From the NCBI GenBank assembly GCA_902806575.1, contig CADCXD010000010.1:1116001-1180000 (forward strand): a stretch of 64,000 bases of DNA, written 5' to 3'. Shown piece by piece: positions 11,534 to 21,944 of this stretch (the first letter of the stretch is position 1; each line of letters opens with the position of its first letter). The position numbers and the translations under genes are program-made. A model generated the notes under the pieces. That model had not been told where the DNA came from and ran no database searches. It saw nothing but the letters and a program-made list of their open reading frames with translations. Source of the DNA: Jackrogersella multiformis (taxonomy: Eukaryota > Ascomycota > Sordariomycetes > Xylariales > Hypoxylaceae).

Positions 11534-12836
11534 ATGCGGGCGTTGGCAAGATTAGCGGCGCCTCGCAATGGAAGGCTCATAAGAACTGCCGTCGCACTGG
11601 CAGCTATCCCATATTTCGGCTTTTGGGGCCCTTTTGTATCTATCGCCCCGGAAAGTGTACGCTGGACCGCATCCAATTCAAGGTGGAAAGAACGACAGGG
11701 CAGCGATCCTTATGTGCAAAAGGCCAAACTTCAAGGTCTTAGGAGCCGTGCTGCTTTCAAGCTACTTGATGTGAGTTGGCCGTTCATCCTGAAAGAGGAG
11801 AGAGGTTCATAAAAAATCTTTTAGATGGATTCGAGGTTTAAGCTGTTCAAAAAGGGACAGACAGTGATCGACTTAGTAGGTAGTTCGACTCTCCATGGCT
11901 TGCGGCGCTAAGAAATGTGAAATGTAGGGATATGCACCAGGAAGTTGGTCTCAGGTATGAAGACTGCAGGCCTCTCCACCGTCAATCACTCATTTGGTCT
12001 AGGTCGCCTTCGAACGCACAAAGCCGAATGGGCGTGTTGTTGGAATCGACATCATCCCGGCGCAACCGCCTAGAGGGGTATCAACCATTCAAGGCAATTT
12101 CTTGTATCCGAGCGTCCAGCAGCTCGTGAAAGATTACCTCGCCGAATTTGCGCAACGGACAAATCCATCTGTTCCTAGGGTAGAGCCAGAAGGAGAAGGA
12201 GATAATTTCATTACCGAACGACCGAGCTACATCGACGCTGAGCGTGCCGAATCGGTGGGGCCGGATCACGACCTACAGAATGATGGGAGACTGGTTGATG
12301 TAGGCATTGCTTCGCCCATCCACTACAGTCGATTCGAAGCCGGAAATACTAACTGCTTTACAGGTGGTACTAAGCGACATGTCAGAACCCTGGGGGAACC
12401 CCAACGGATTCTCCAGCAAAACATTGAGTAACCCGTATTATAGGATGATGAACACGAGCGGCTCGGGCTTTCGGGACCACGTGGGCAGTATGGTAAGTCT
12501 AGGCAATAACATTTTATATAATGCGTGGGCATCTACTCACTATCTCAAAATCCAGGACCTCTGCTTTGCGGCTTTACAATTCGCGAGCGACACTCTGAAA
12601 TCCGGCGGTCATTTTATCTGTAAATTCTATCAAGGTGTCGAAGAAAAGGATCTGGAGATGAAACTCAAGAAACTGTTCTGGAAAGTCCATCGTGTGAAGC
12701 CAGACTCATCGAGATCCGTGAGTGTGCCCAGATTGGGTGTACTTGGCCAAAATGCTGATTTGTTGCTTAGGACTCATCGGAGGCGTATTTCGTGGCCTTG
12801 CGCAGGAGAGGCGATGCTACGCTTTCTACCTTGTAA
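11534..12836 (+). CDS. MRM2: Mitochondrial 21S rRNA (uridine-2'-O)-methyltransferase, FtsJ/RrmJ family
   Basis: SAM-dependent 2'-O-methyltransferase acting on large-subunit mitochondrial rRNA. Seven exons: 11534-11770, 11825-11875, 11928-11954, 12003-12299, 12364-12492, 12556-12717, 12771-12836; 322 aa, all junctions GT-AG and in phase 0. The Arg/Ala-rich N terminus fits a mitochondrial presequence, followed by the family block SRWKERQGSDPYVQKAK and RSRAAFKLLD. The FtsJ catalytic K-D-K-E residues are all present: Lys in AAFKLLD, Asp in VVLSDMSEPW, Lys in ICKFYQG and Glu in SSEAYFVAL. The SAM-binding GYAPGSWSQ motif is encoded alone by the 27-nt exon 3. Exon 4 carries a linker of about 50 residues (acidic, PEGEGDN...) absent from bacterial RrmJ. 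Confidence 0.93.
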
Positions 12837-13347
12837 TAGCAGAACCCCTTAGAATACCGAGTCCGGGGTTGTTGTATACAACCAGTATTGTATCACAATA
12901 ATATGCTAGGTATCATGGGTTGTCGTATATCATTGGACTTTGTCTACGTCCTATACTGACAACAAAAGCTCGCGTGTAACACATCCTTTAGACGAACAAT
13001 AGAACCAACAAACACAACCAATGAATGCTACCAGTGAAAATCTCTAGCCATGAAAAGAACCTCGCTATTTCAATCCCGCTGGCGATAACCCTATTCTTTT
13101 AATCCCCTTTTGGATGTTTCATCCTCATACTCCAACATAGCACCTCTTTCTCGTTTCCCAAACCATTGATATGTGGCGCCTCGAGGAGTAGGACTATACA
13201 AATCCTTCCTAATTATCTCTAGCAACACCAACCCGGGATACTGCTGGTATCATACCCGTAAGTCACGTTACCCGGGGGCAGACAAAGTAGATCGGTTCCA
13301 TTGAATCGTCTCGGGTTCACGCTGAAGAATGTTCCTGTATATGACAG
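12837..13347. other. Convergent 3' intergenic region
   Basis: 511 bp between the stop codons of MRM2 (plus) and the small secreted protein gene (minus). No coding signal or notable repeat seen. Confidence 0.5.
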
Positions 13348-13614
13348 CTAATTAGTAATCGATTTCAGAACGTCTTCGAAGTTACTGGGCAATGTACCAT
13401 TACGGCACTCGCAGACGGGCAGGCTGACGCAGCAGTGCGGATCCTCGAATGGAATGCACTTAACGTTGGCGTTGAACATATCTGTGATGTTGTTGGGAAA
13501 GTTCTTGGTGGCATTAGGAAATGGCGGCATTGGGACGGTAAATGAAGGTCTAGCGAAGGCAACGCCCTTGAAAGACGAAGCGGCGACAAGGGTCAAGAAG
13601 GCGAATGAAACCAT
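13348..13614 (-). CDS. Small secreted cysteine-containing protein, possible effector
   Basis: Single-exon ORF of 88 aa. Residues 1 to about 21 (MVSFAFLTLVAASSFKGVAFA) read as a signal peptide. The mature part is Pro/Asn-rich (PMPPFPNATKNFPNNITDMF) and then has a cysteine block, KCIPFEDPHCCVSLPVCECR, with Cys at 53, 61, 62, 68 and 70. Three N-glycosylation sequons (NAT, NIT, NGT) are visible. The odd number of cysteines would allow dimerisation, or may mean that a short further exon is missed; the ORF ends soon after the last cysteine. No function is recognisable; secreted role is inference. Confidence 0.68.
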   Translation of the reverse strand: MVSFAFLTLVAASSFKGVAFARPSFTVPMPPFPNATKNFPNNITDMFNANVKCIPFEDPHCCVSLPVCECRNGTLPSNFEDVLKSITN

Positions 13615-14271
13615 GTTGACTTCTTGCGATTGTCGATTCTCGATTCAGACGGGGTTTCAGTGAAGTATATGGATGTGAAACGAGTGTTCTTCTGGCTGGA
13701 TGCTTGCTTGGCTATCTATCCAAATGGGCATGGGGTTGGGCGCTCCAGTTAGATATTCCAGCTTCAAAAAGTGAGTGAAATCTTTGATCTTTTTCACTTC
13801 CAAGGTTTGAGAGAATATATGTACCATGTGGAGCGAAGGTCTACGTACATATGTCACACAGATAAATCCCGTCGCCGTCGGTCTTTCCGAACAATGCGGG
13901 ACCATAGAAAGCGGCTGTAACCATGGAAGAAGCTGAAGTTGCTCTTGCTTTATATTGCTAAGCGATATCTACCTATGTAGTTGGGAAAACAGTAACAGGA
14001 GCGACTGATCCCTAGATTATCATAGGTAAGAGCCGTGTCCCAGATATGTCTGAACTCCCCCTCTCACACTCTCCCACTCTCTCGTTCTCTCATTCTCACC
14101 ATTCTCATCCAACCTTGAAGAAGGGTATGATTACCTCCTATTCCCTTTCAAGATCACCAACTTCATTCTCTCATTTCAAGTGTTGCTTTCGTTACCGTAC
14201 TCTTTCTTTGGTCTGATTTCTTGCTTGCTGTCAACTGGTCTTTTGTTAGTTATACCCTCAATTCATTTGAA
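13615..14271. other. Divergent promoter region (secreted protein / MFS transporter)
   Basis: 657 bp between divergent start codons. A strongly pyrimidine-rich stretch (repeated CTCTC/CATTCTC) at about 14058-14180 lies just upstream of the transporter start, typical of fungal 5' leaders. No gene seen. Confidence 0.5.
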
Positions 14272-16627
14272 ATGCCTACCGAGAAGGATCTTTGGGTCTT
14301 TGGTCCCGAACCATCCCCTGACGACCTTCATGATGTCTGTCTAAACGACGATGCGAAAGAAACTCGAGCCCCTCTACCTGCCGGGAGCCGACCTGAATGT
14401 CTCAAGAATGCCGCCCACGAGTGTGTATTTGTTGCTCTCGTCGCCTTCTCCGCAGCCACGCCTGTCTTCCTTCAACGATCTGTCGTCGTTGTCGCCGGCT
14501 CTATCTCTGGAGCCTTACAGATGAGCCCGGCTCAGATTGCGTGGGCTACGGCCAGTTCTGGGTATCTATCTCCATTCTTAACTCATATTTACTGAAAATT
14601 CAGCTTACGAATTCGTAGGCTAACGACAGGCGCATTCTTGCTCCCATTCGGCTACATCGCTGACACCTGCCCTGTTCTACCTCGGAAGACTCTTCTGATC
14701 TTCAGCCTAATAACATTCTGTCTACTCGTGTCATGCACATCCTTCTCGCCGAATGGAATTGTGCTTGATGTTATATCTGGGCTCACTGGTGTAGCCTGTG
14801 CGGCAAATGTTCCCATTGCCGTCGGCATCCTGAGTCTTGTGTACCCTACGCCATCACGCCGCAAGAATATGGTCTTCTCTTCTTTTCTGATGGGTACTCC
14901 GGCCGCAACTATCATCGGTGGCCTCGGTTCAGGCGCTCTGGCCCTTGAAATCAGCTGGAAAGCCCCATTCATAGCCTTGGCCATTCTGTATGCGATTATA
15001 TCAGGACTTGCTTGCGTATTTGTTCCAAATGTCTCAGAGCCCGAGACGGTTCAGGAGCAGACCGAGGTGCGTATCCTTGCTGAGCCAGAAGCCTTTCCTA
15101 TGCTCTCGATCGAAACCCCGAAGAGGAAGTCCCCTTTCTTACAGTTCGATTGGATCGGATTGTTTCTACTCATTACAGGCCTTCTATTGTTTACCGTTGC
15201 TTTGACAATTGGGCCTCAGGGTCCGGAACCATGGAAGACGCCGACAGTTATCCTTCTCCTAACCTTGGGTGTGCTATCACTTGGATGCTTTCTTCTTTGG
15301 GAGAATGTTACGCTGACGCCGATGATACCCCCATCCATTTGGGAAAACTTGACAGTAACTTTGGTAAGCTTGTTATTCGAATACGACTATGGGACATTAT
15401 TGACGCAATATACAGGTTATTATTTGCACTTTAGGTGCCGCTATGTCCTTCTACTCCCAACTATTCTGGGTTTCTTTATTCATGCAAGATCTCGAGGGCC
15501 TCAAACCATTCGATATTGCCGTAAGGTTGCTACCACAGGCTTTCATTGGCTTGCTATTTAGTCCTCTTGTTGGTTTGATTATGCACAGGGTTCCTGGGAC
15601 CGTATTATTGGCTGTGGCTGCTGCTGCTCTTGTTATTAGCAATGTGCTTCTCATCTTTTTACGCCAGGGGAGCAATTACTTGATCTGGATATTCCCGTCG
15701 ATCATGCTGAGCACCATTGGAATGGATTGGACTATGAATGTTGGATCGGTGAGTAATTTGATGGGTAGTCCTCAAAACTGGATGAAAACCTATCTAATAA
15801 AATCGTAGCTCTATATTTTATCTTCTCTCCCCTTAAAGCAACATTCAATTGGAGCCTCACTTCTCCAAACGACAAGCCGCCTCGCAGTTCCACTTGGGAT
15901 GGGAGTCACTACCGCAATCTGGTCATCATACGATGAGAAGCGGCTGGATGATTATCCAGAGCTTGCGTATACAAATACTTTTATAGCAACCACCGCATTC
16001 GCGGGAATCTCACTCGCTCTGGTACCATTTATTCATATTGGGAGGCAGGGTTACTCGAAGCAGGAGCTATCGGAATATAAAGAGCAAGTCAAGCCAAATA
16101 CACAGGTTTCTACTCCTCCTCCTTCTAGTTCTCCTAGAACTGGCCAGGACGACAATGGAAACCGTCCAAGCAAGCGTTGGTCTCCGGTCGATACACTGGC
16201 TACGTCTGTGATGGGTGAAAGACAGCACACAAATGCTCCCTCGGTGTCGTCGTCACAGTCGTCGCGTAGAAGCGCGGACGCTCCAAGTAGCAGTGGCACA
16301 GCGAGAACAACTATTCGACGGGGGCGCAGCCCATCCGAAAGAGTCGTTTGGGTCGTCTGCGAGGAGTGCGGCACGAGCAAGCGCCATAATCAACCACATA
16401 ACACCGTGGGAGATCCAACTCGTTATTTCAACGATCCCGTATTCGGCGGGGCGACTAAGAGTCGCAATAGTCAGGCAAACCCTCATACCACCACCGGCAA
16501 TAGCAATCAGAATCATCATCATCATGCTCAACCTCAGCCGAGGCCATATGTTGGGCGTCGACGTTTACCCCTCGTGAACCGCCAGATCATGACTCATCAG
16601 ATGCTAACACAGGGTTTCCAACCATGA
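14272..16627 (+). CDS. MFS transporter (DHA1-type, drug:H+ antiporter-like) with long C-terminal tail
   Basis: Four exons: 14272-14561, 14619-15363, 15416-15748, 15809-16627; 728 aa, all GT-AG. The hydrophobic core (about residues 55-565) has roughly twelve to fourteen membrane segments, for example TTGAFLLPFGYIADTCPVLP (the loop after TM2, with the MFS-type Gly/Asp), GVACAANVPIAVGILSLVYP and MVFSSFLMGTPAATIIGGLG. It resembles the fungal DHA1 branch that includes low-affinity ammonium/drug exporters of the Amf1 type, but the substrate cannot be read from sequence. The last about 150 residues are unusual: a Ser/Pro-rich cytosolic tail, then WVVCEECGTSKRH (a CxxC pair) and a His/Gln-rich end. 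The third exon's acceptor was set by keeping VIICTLGAAMSFYSQ in frame. Confidence 0.87.
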
Positions 16628-17212
16628 TTGCCCTTGAGGCGAGACATCATTCGGTCTAGATAGGAAGGACAGTTTTGCATTTATTCCTGGAAATGGCTAG
16701 GGAGTTTGTCGTCGTCCTAGAAGATAGATACATCATTGTTGCTTAAGCAATTGGTCTATGGGCGCTCAACCACTACTACAAGACTTTGGAACCTTTTTGG
16801 GGGACTTACTTCTGCGCTTGGGAACCCTCTCTACCTAGGTGGAATGATCGGCATGGCGTAGGAAATGATGTAAGGCCCGTTATTATAGATTACTCCTTTT
16901 TTTTGAAGTCAAATCACATATAGATAGCTTAGTGCCTCGTCATATCGTCATAATACACCAAACATTCCGAGGCCATGGTGTGAAATATATAACTATGTAT
17001 TTGAACTGATAAATTCCAGGATCGTAAATTCGAATTTTACCCCGACTCCGTGGCTTATACTATAGCACATACCCTATGCCATACCTACCTAGGTATATAT
17101 ACACAAGAACTCTAGACGAATATTCTTGATCATTCAACATACAGACGCTTTTACATAGTCTGACACTCTACTCCATCATATTTTCTTTCTTATTTTTTCA
17201 TTTCGTTCTGAT
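16628..17212. other. Convergent 3' intergenic region
   Basis: 585 bp between converging stop codons. It has CCTAGGT motifs near 16833 and 17089 and a perfect 5-bp stem with a TTCGAAT loop near 17028 that looks like a tRNA T-arm but lacks the rest of a tRNA. Confidence 0.5.
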
Positions 17213-18863
17213 TTACAACTTCGCGTTCGGCATCTGCCGCATGGCCTGGCGCACGCCCAGGTCGGCGAGGATCTCCTCGGAGCCGCCGAGGATGGCGTCG
17301 AACTTGTAGGTGCGGTTGAACATCTCGACGACGCGGCCCATGCCGGTCTGGGTGAGGCCGCGGCCGCCGAAGATCTGGACGGACTCGTCGGCGATCTCGT
17401 GGGCGGCGCGGGTGATGCTCATCTTCAGGAGGCCGATGGGGCCTCCCAGGTGCTGCGACTGCTGCTTGTAGGGCATGTGGCACATCTGGTAGGTGATGGT
17501 CTCCAGCCACGACTGGTTGGCCTCGACCAGGGCGATCATCTTGGCCAGCTTCTGCCGGATCACCGGCTGCTCGATCAGCCGCTTGCCGAAGACCAGCCGC
17601 TGGTGCGACCACTTGAGACATTCTTCTACCACCACGCGGCATTGTCGGATTCCGGCGCCTGGAGGATGGGGAGGTTAGTTTGGGTTTTGAGAGGGGAGGA
17701 CGGTGGGGGGTGGAGGACAGGAAGGAGGGGAAAGGGGAAAGAGGAAGGTTTGTTTGGTGTAGGCGTGACTTACAGGCCATGGTCCATCTCTCGTGGTTGA
17801 AGTTGCTGAGGATGACGTAGATGCCCTTGTTCTCCTCGCCCAGGAGGTTCTCGACCGGGACCTTGACGTTGTCGAAGGTGATGTAGGCGGTGCCGGCTGT
17901 GGGCGAGTACGAGGTCTTGATGGGCTTGGTCTCGACGCCCTCGCCCCGCTCGATGAGGAGGACGCTCAGGCCCTTATCCGTCTTGACGCCGGTGATGAAG
18001 TAGTCGCAGAACGCGCCGTTGGTGATCCACTTCTTGGTGCCGTTGACGATGTAGTGCTTGCCGTCGGGGGTCTTGGTGGCGGTCGTCCGGAGGCCGGCGA
18101 CGTCGGAGCCGGCGAAGGCCTCGGTGATGGCTAGGCACATGTACTTCTTGCCGGTGAAGACCTCGTCCATGATGGCCTTCTTGCGCTGCTGGTCCTTCAT
18201 GTAGTTCATGACGCACGGGAGCCCAATGACCATGCCCGACAGCTGGCCGTCCTGGAACCCGCGCGCGTTGGCGCGGACGCCCTCCTGGGACATGATCAGG
18301 TCGTGGAAGTAGTCGAACTCCTCGCCCTTGACCGCGCCGTCGAGCAGGTCCACCCCGTGCAGGTGCTTCCCGGGCCCCAGCCGCATGTGCACGATGCCCT
18401 TCTTCGACATGCGCTCGACCAGCTCCTGGCTGATGTACTTCCCGTCGAGCTCGCGGGCCTGCGCCTCGGGGTAGATATAGGTGTCGGTGAAGACGCGCAT
18501 GGCCTTCTGCAGGCGGCGGTGGCTGTCGGTGTAGTACGGGCTCTTGTAGGCGGGGGTCAGCCACAGCGGCTCGGCGTAGGGGACGGTGCTGAGGTCCCCG
18601 GGCTGGGGCGTGACGACCTGGGGCTGCTCGCCCTCGAGCGTGCCGACGCACAGGTCCGCGTACTTGGCGAGGACCTCGTGGCGGTGCAGGTTGTAGAAGG
18701 CGACGGTGGCGTCCTGGCCGGCGACCTGCCGCAGCACGGACTCGCCGCCCGGGTGCGCGTCGACGAAGTCGCTCACATCGTACACCTTGCTGTCGATCAC
18801 GAACCACACGGAGTCTTCGGTGTTGTGCTTAGCTACCTCGTCGCGGGTGTATGTCTGAGACAT
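17213..18863 (-). CDS. Acyl-CoA dehydrogenase with N-terminal cytochrome b5 domain
   Basis: Two exons, 18863-17774 and 17658-17213, with a 115-nt GT-AG intron; 511 aa. Residues 1 to about 78 form a cytochrome b5 heme domain: VWFVIDSKVYDVSDF, the heme-ligand HPGG motif, and the second heme His in NLHRHEVL. Residues from about 105 form a complete acyl-CoA dehydrogenase: CLAITEAFAGSDVAGLRTTA (FAD/substrate loop), KKWITNGAFCDYF, the middle beta domain, then the helical C-terminal domain with QIFGGRGLTQTG and the FDAILGGSEEI segment. Such b5-ACAD fusions occur in fungi; a peroxisomal or mitochondrial role in acyl-CoA oxidation is inferred, and the b5 domain may accept electrons. No clear C-terminal peroxisomal signal (ends NAKL). 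Coding DNA is strongly GC-biased at third positions, unlike its neighbours. Confidence 0.92.
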
Positions 18864-20139
18864 CGTGGCTAGCTGGCTGTCGTCGGTTGGTAGAACGTAA
18901 GGGAGCGGGAAGGATATATATCTCTATTAGGTAGGTAGGTAGGAATATGAATCGAAGCGGTTTACTTGGAATGAATGGCTCAATTGACTTTATTCTTACA
19001 AGATATGAGGTCCTCGCGCGGCAGCACACACTATAATCGACGGGTTTCTGAACTTTACGACAAAGAAAGACACTTTAAAAGGAAGGGAGTCTATGTCCTT
19101 TTCACGAACCTAGATAAACTTATGTACTTAGGAAGGGATCCATGACGATGCCTCGGCTTGTTTGTACCAGGCAGGTTACCTAGGTGGTAATCGAGGTCTT
19201 GTCGCTTCTGATTGGCTAATTCGCCCCTTCTTACAGGCCTCTAATAAGCCACTACGCTAGTAAGTGGGCAGCTCTGGGGTCCCCGCTTAGGGGAACCTCG
19301 GGGTAGCCGTAGGTTTGTAATCGGTGAAATCTTACTGCTCGTGATTCACATGCAATTATCTTATGTCATTTTCGGTATAGTAACCTTACCTAGCTTCGAA
19401 GTCAAAACACCATGCAGGGGTTTGCTGTGGTAAGACGAAATGCAATCCTGAGCCTCATTGTCCATATTACTTACCAGGTACCTAGTAGTAGGTTTAGGTT
19501 CGATTCCTGTTAGCGCTATTGATATCACGCTGCTAGGTACTGGAAGCTCAATTTTACCTATGTAGTAGGTAGATAAGTAGGTAGGTACAGGTCGGTAGGA
19601 TTCTCGTCGTTAAAACTTATAAGGCCTTAATGATAGGGTAATAAGTATTATCCGATATGAACTATCACGAGATGATACTCATTAGGAATTAGGAGACTTT
19701 TACTACACTAGGTACTGGGAATTCTTGGCGGTATTAGGCCTGATCTAAACCTGTTAGGACTCTAAGGAGTTCGCCAGTTCGCACCACCTTAGATCCGACG
19801 ATCGAGACGCGAACAAAAACGGGTAACAACAGCTAAATCCGCATAGAGGCTTCGGCATTGCATTGCATTGGTAGAGCCGACGAAAGTAGCCAACAGTCTT
19901 CAGATAATTAAGCCTATCTAACAAGGCACGCAAACCACTAGAATGATTAAGGCGGACTTTAGAATCGCGATATCTCCGCTTGTAATGTGGACATCATACG
20001 TAGTGTATTTCATGAGAGTACCCTAGGTAGGGATATAAACATGAAAAGAAATATAAATACACTCTGAAAGATCACCACATAGTAAAGGGAGAAACAAAAC
20101 ACCATCATATTTGTGACACGATTCACTATAGCATCGTAT
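18864..20139. other. Divergent promoter region (b5-ACAD / aldehyde dehydrogenase)
   Basis: 1.28 kb between divergent genes. A TATAAA at 20034-20039 lies about 100 bp upstream of the ALDH start. TAGGTA/CCTAGG motifs are frequent (18930, 19177, 19480, 19560-19590, 20021). No gene seen. Confidence 0.55.
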
Positions 20140-21944
20140 ATGAACATAGCAACCCTAACGTTTCCCGAACTTTCTTCATATCGCTACTCCAGCAATGACA
20201 CGAGCAAGCGCTGGGCAGTCGACAATCCAGCCACGGGCAAGGTGCTCACCGCAATCCAAGCTGGAGATTCGAGCACGGTCGACGCAGCCGTACGCGCCTC
20301 GCAGGTAGCCTTCACAGAACGCTGGCGGCCCCTGACTCACCTCCAGCGGGCATCGTACCTTCTCCGCTGCGCGGACGAGCTCGAGAAGCACGTCGACGAG
20401 ATCGCAACCATACTATGCCTGGAAAACGGGAAGCCCTTCCAGGACGCCAAGAGGTTCGACTGCGGCTTCCTCGTGGAGATCTTCCGCTTCTTCGGCGGCC
20501 TCGTCGGAAAGCTGCCGTCGCAGTTTTACGACAGGGGGAGCTTGTACACGACGGTGATGCACGAGCCGTTCGGCGTGTGCGTCGGCATCCTGCCCTTCAA
20601 CTGGCCGCCCATCCACACGGGCGGCAAGCTGGCGCCCGCGCTCGCGGCGGGCAACACGTTCATTCTGAAGCCCGACGAGCAGGCGCCGCTGACGGTGATC
20701 CGCATCGTGGAGATCTTGGAGAAGGTCTTGCCGAAAGACGTGGTCCAGATCGTTCCGGGGCTCGGCCCGGAGGTGCCGCAGGCGTTGATCACGCACCCAT
20801 TCGTGAAGAAGGTCAGCTTCACGGGGTCGACGGCTGCCGGGGCCGCGGTGGCGCGGTCTGCAAGCGAGAGCATCACGCCGGTTGTGCTCGAGCTTGGCGG
20901 GAAGAACGCCATGGTTATTTTTGACGATGCGGATTTTGACGGTGCCGTACGTACGGCGCTCGAGGGGGCCTTCTGTGAGTGATACCGAGAGACAACTCTT
21001 CCTCTACATCCATTTTTGGACAGCCTTAAGAATAAGGACTTCGTAGTCGAACGCGTTTAGGAGCGACTGCTTCCGAGACAATCTATCTAACCCGTCTAAA
21101 ATTATCCAATAATAATTTACTGATTCTCATCGCCGCAGTCAATAAGGGCGAGGCGTGCACTGCCGCCTCGCGCATTCTTGTGCAACGCGGCATCTACGAC
21201 AGATTCGTCGAGAAGTTAGCCGCGGGGGTGAAACGCATCAAGATGGGGAACGGCCTTGATCCCAAGACGCACGTTGGGCCGCAGGTGTCCAAGGCGTCGC
21301 AAGAGCGTCTGTTGGAATTCATCGACCTTGGACAGAAAGAGGGCGCCAGAATGGCGGCACAGGCCCAGTTGCCTTCGGATTCGGAATGCAAGGATGGCTT
21401 CTTCGTCCCTGCGACCCTCTTTGTCGACGTGACCGAGGACATGCGGATTGCTCAGGAAGAGATGTTTGGTGCCATTGGTAGGCTAACGTCGAATCAGCCG
21501 AATAGTTTGAATTAACTGACCATCCTCCAGTGACCGTCACGCCATTCGACACCTATGAAGACGCAGTTCGCATCGCGAATTCGGTGGACTATGGCCTGAC
21601 CGCTGTAGTCTTCACCCAAGACCAATTAAAGGCCAATCGGTTTGTCCGCGCCGTCGAGGCCGGAATGGTAAGTTACAAACAACCTTAAGCAAAGCCGTTT
21701 CTTGTGAGGCTGGTACTGATCTGAATATCTACACTAGGTCTGGGTAAACAACTACAACAGACATGTGGTAGGCACACCTTTTGGTGGAGTGAAGCACTCG
21801 GGCTATGGGAGAGAGCACTGCATAGAGACTCTGTATGAGTGGTGTCAGCCCAAAGCTATACACTCAGCGTCTGGTATAGTAGAGATTCCGGCGTGGCGTA
21901 GTGTGGTGGACATATTCGGTGTTAGCGGAAGTGAAGTTGTGTAA
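20140..21944 (+). CDS. NAD(P)-dependent aldehyde dehydrogenase (ALDH superfamily)
   Basis: Oxidises an aldehyde to the acid with NAD(P)+. Four exons: 20140-20974, 21139-21477, 21531-21667, 21738-21944; 505 aa, normal ALDH length. The in-frame GTG upstream was rejected in favour of the ATG at 20140 (MNIATLTFPELSSY). Seen: the catalytic-site Asn region GILPFNWPPIHTGGKLAPAL, the NAD-binding segment KVSFTGSTAAG, the general-base Glu in VVLELGGKNAM, and the nucleophile Cys in FFNKGEACTAASRIL, split by intron 1 after FF. The C terminus has VNNYNRHVVGTPFGGVKHSG. It resembles betaine-/salicylaldehyde-type fungal ALDHs, but the substrate is not readable. Intron 1 is long (164 nt). Divergent from the b5-ACAD gene, so coordinated aldehyde/acyl metabolism is possible. 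Confidence 0.93.

Noticed and set aside
17020..17060. tRNA T-arm-like hairpin (5-bp stem, TTCGAAT loop)
   Set aside because: No matching acceptor stem, D-arm or anticodon arm in the 75 bp upstream.
17399..18872. Long antisense and out-of-frame ORFs opposite the b5-ACAD gene (up to 277 codons)
   Set aside because: Expected by-product of very GC-rich third positions; composition is Arg/Ala/Val-rich with no domain.
19495..19520. GGTTCGATTCC, a B-box-like motif
   Set aside because: T-stem does not pair fully and no A box or acceptor stem is found.
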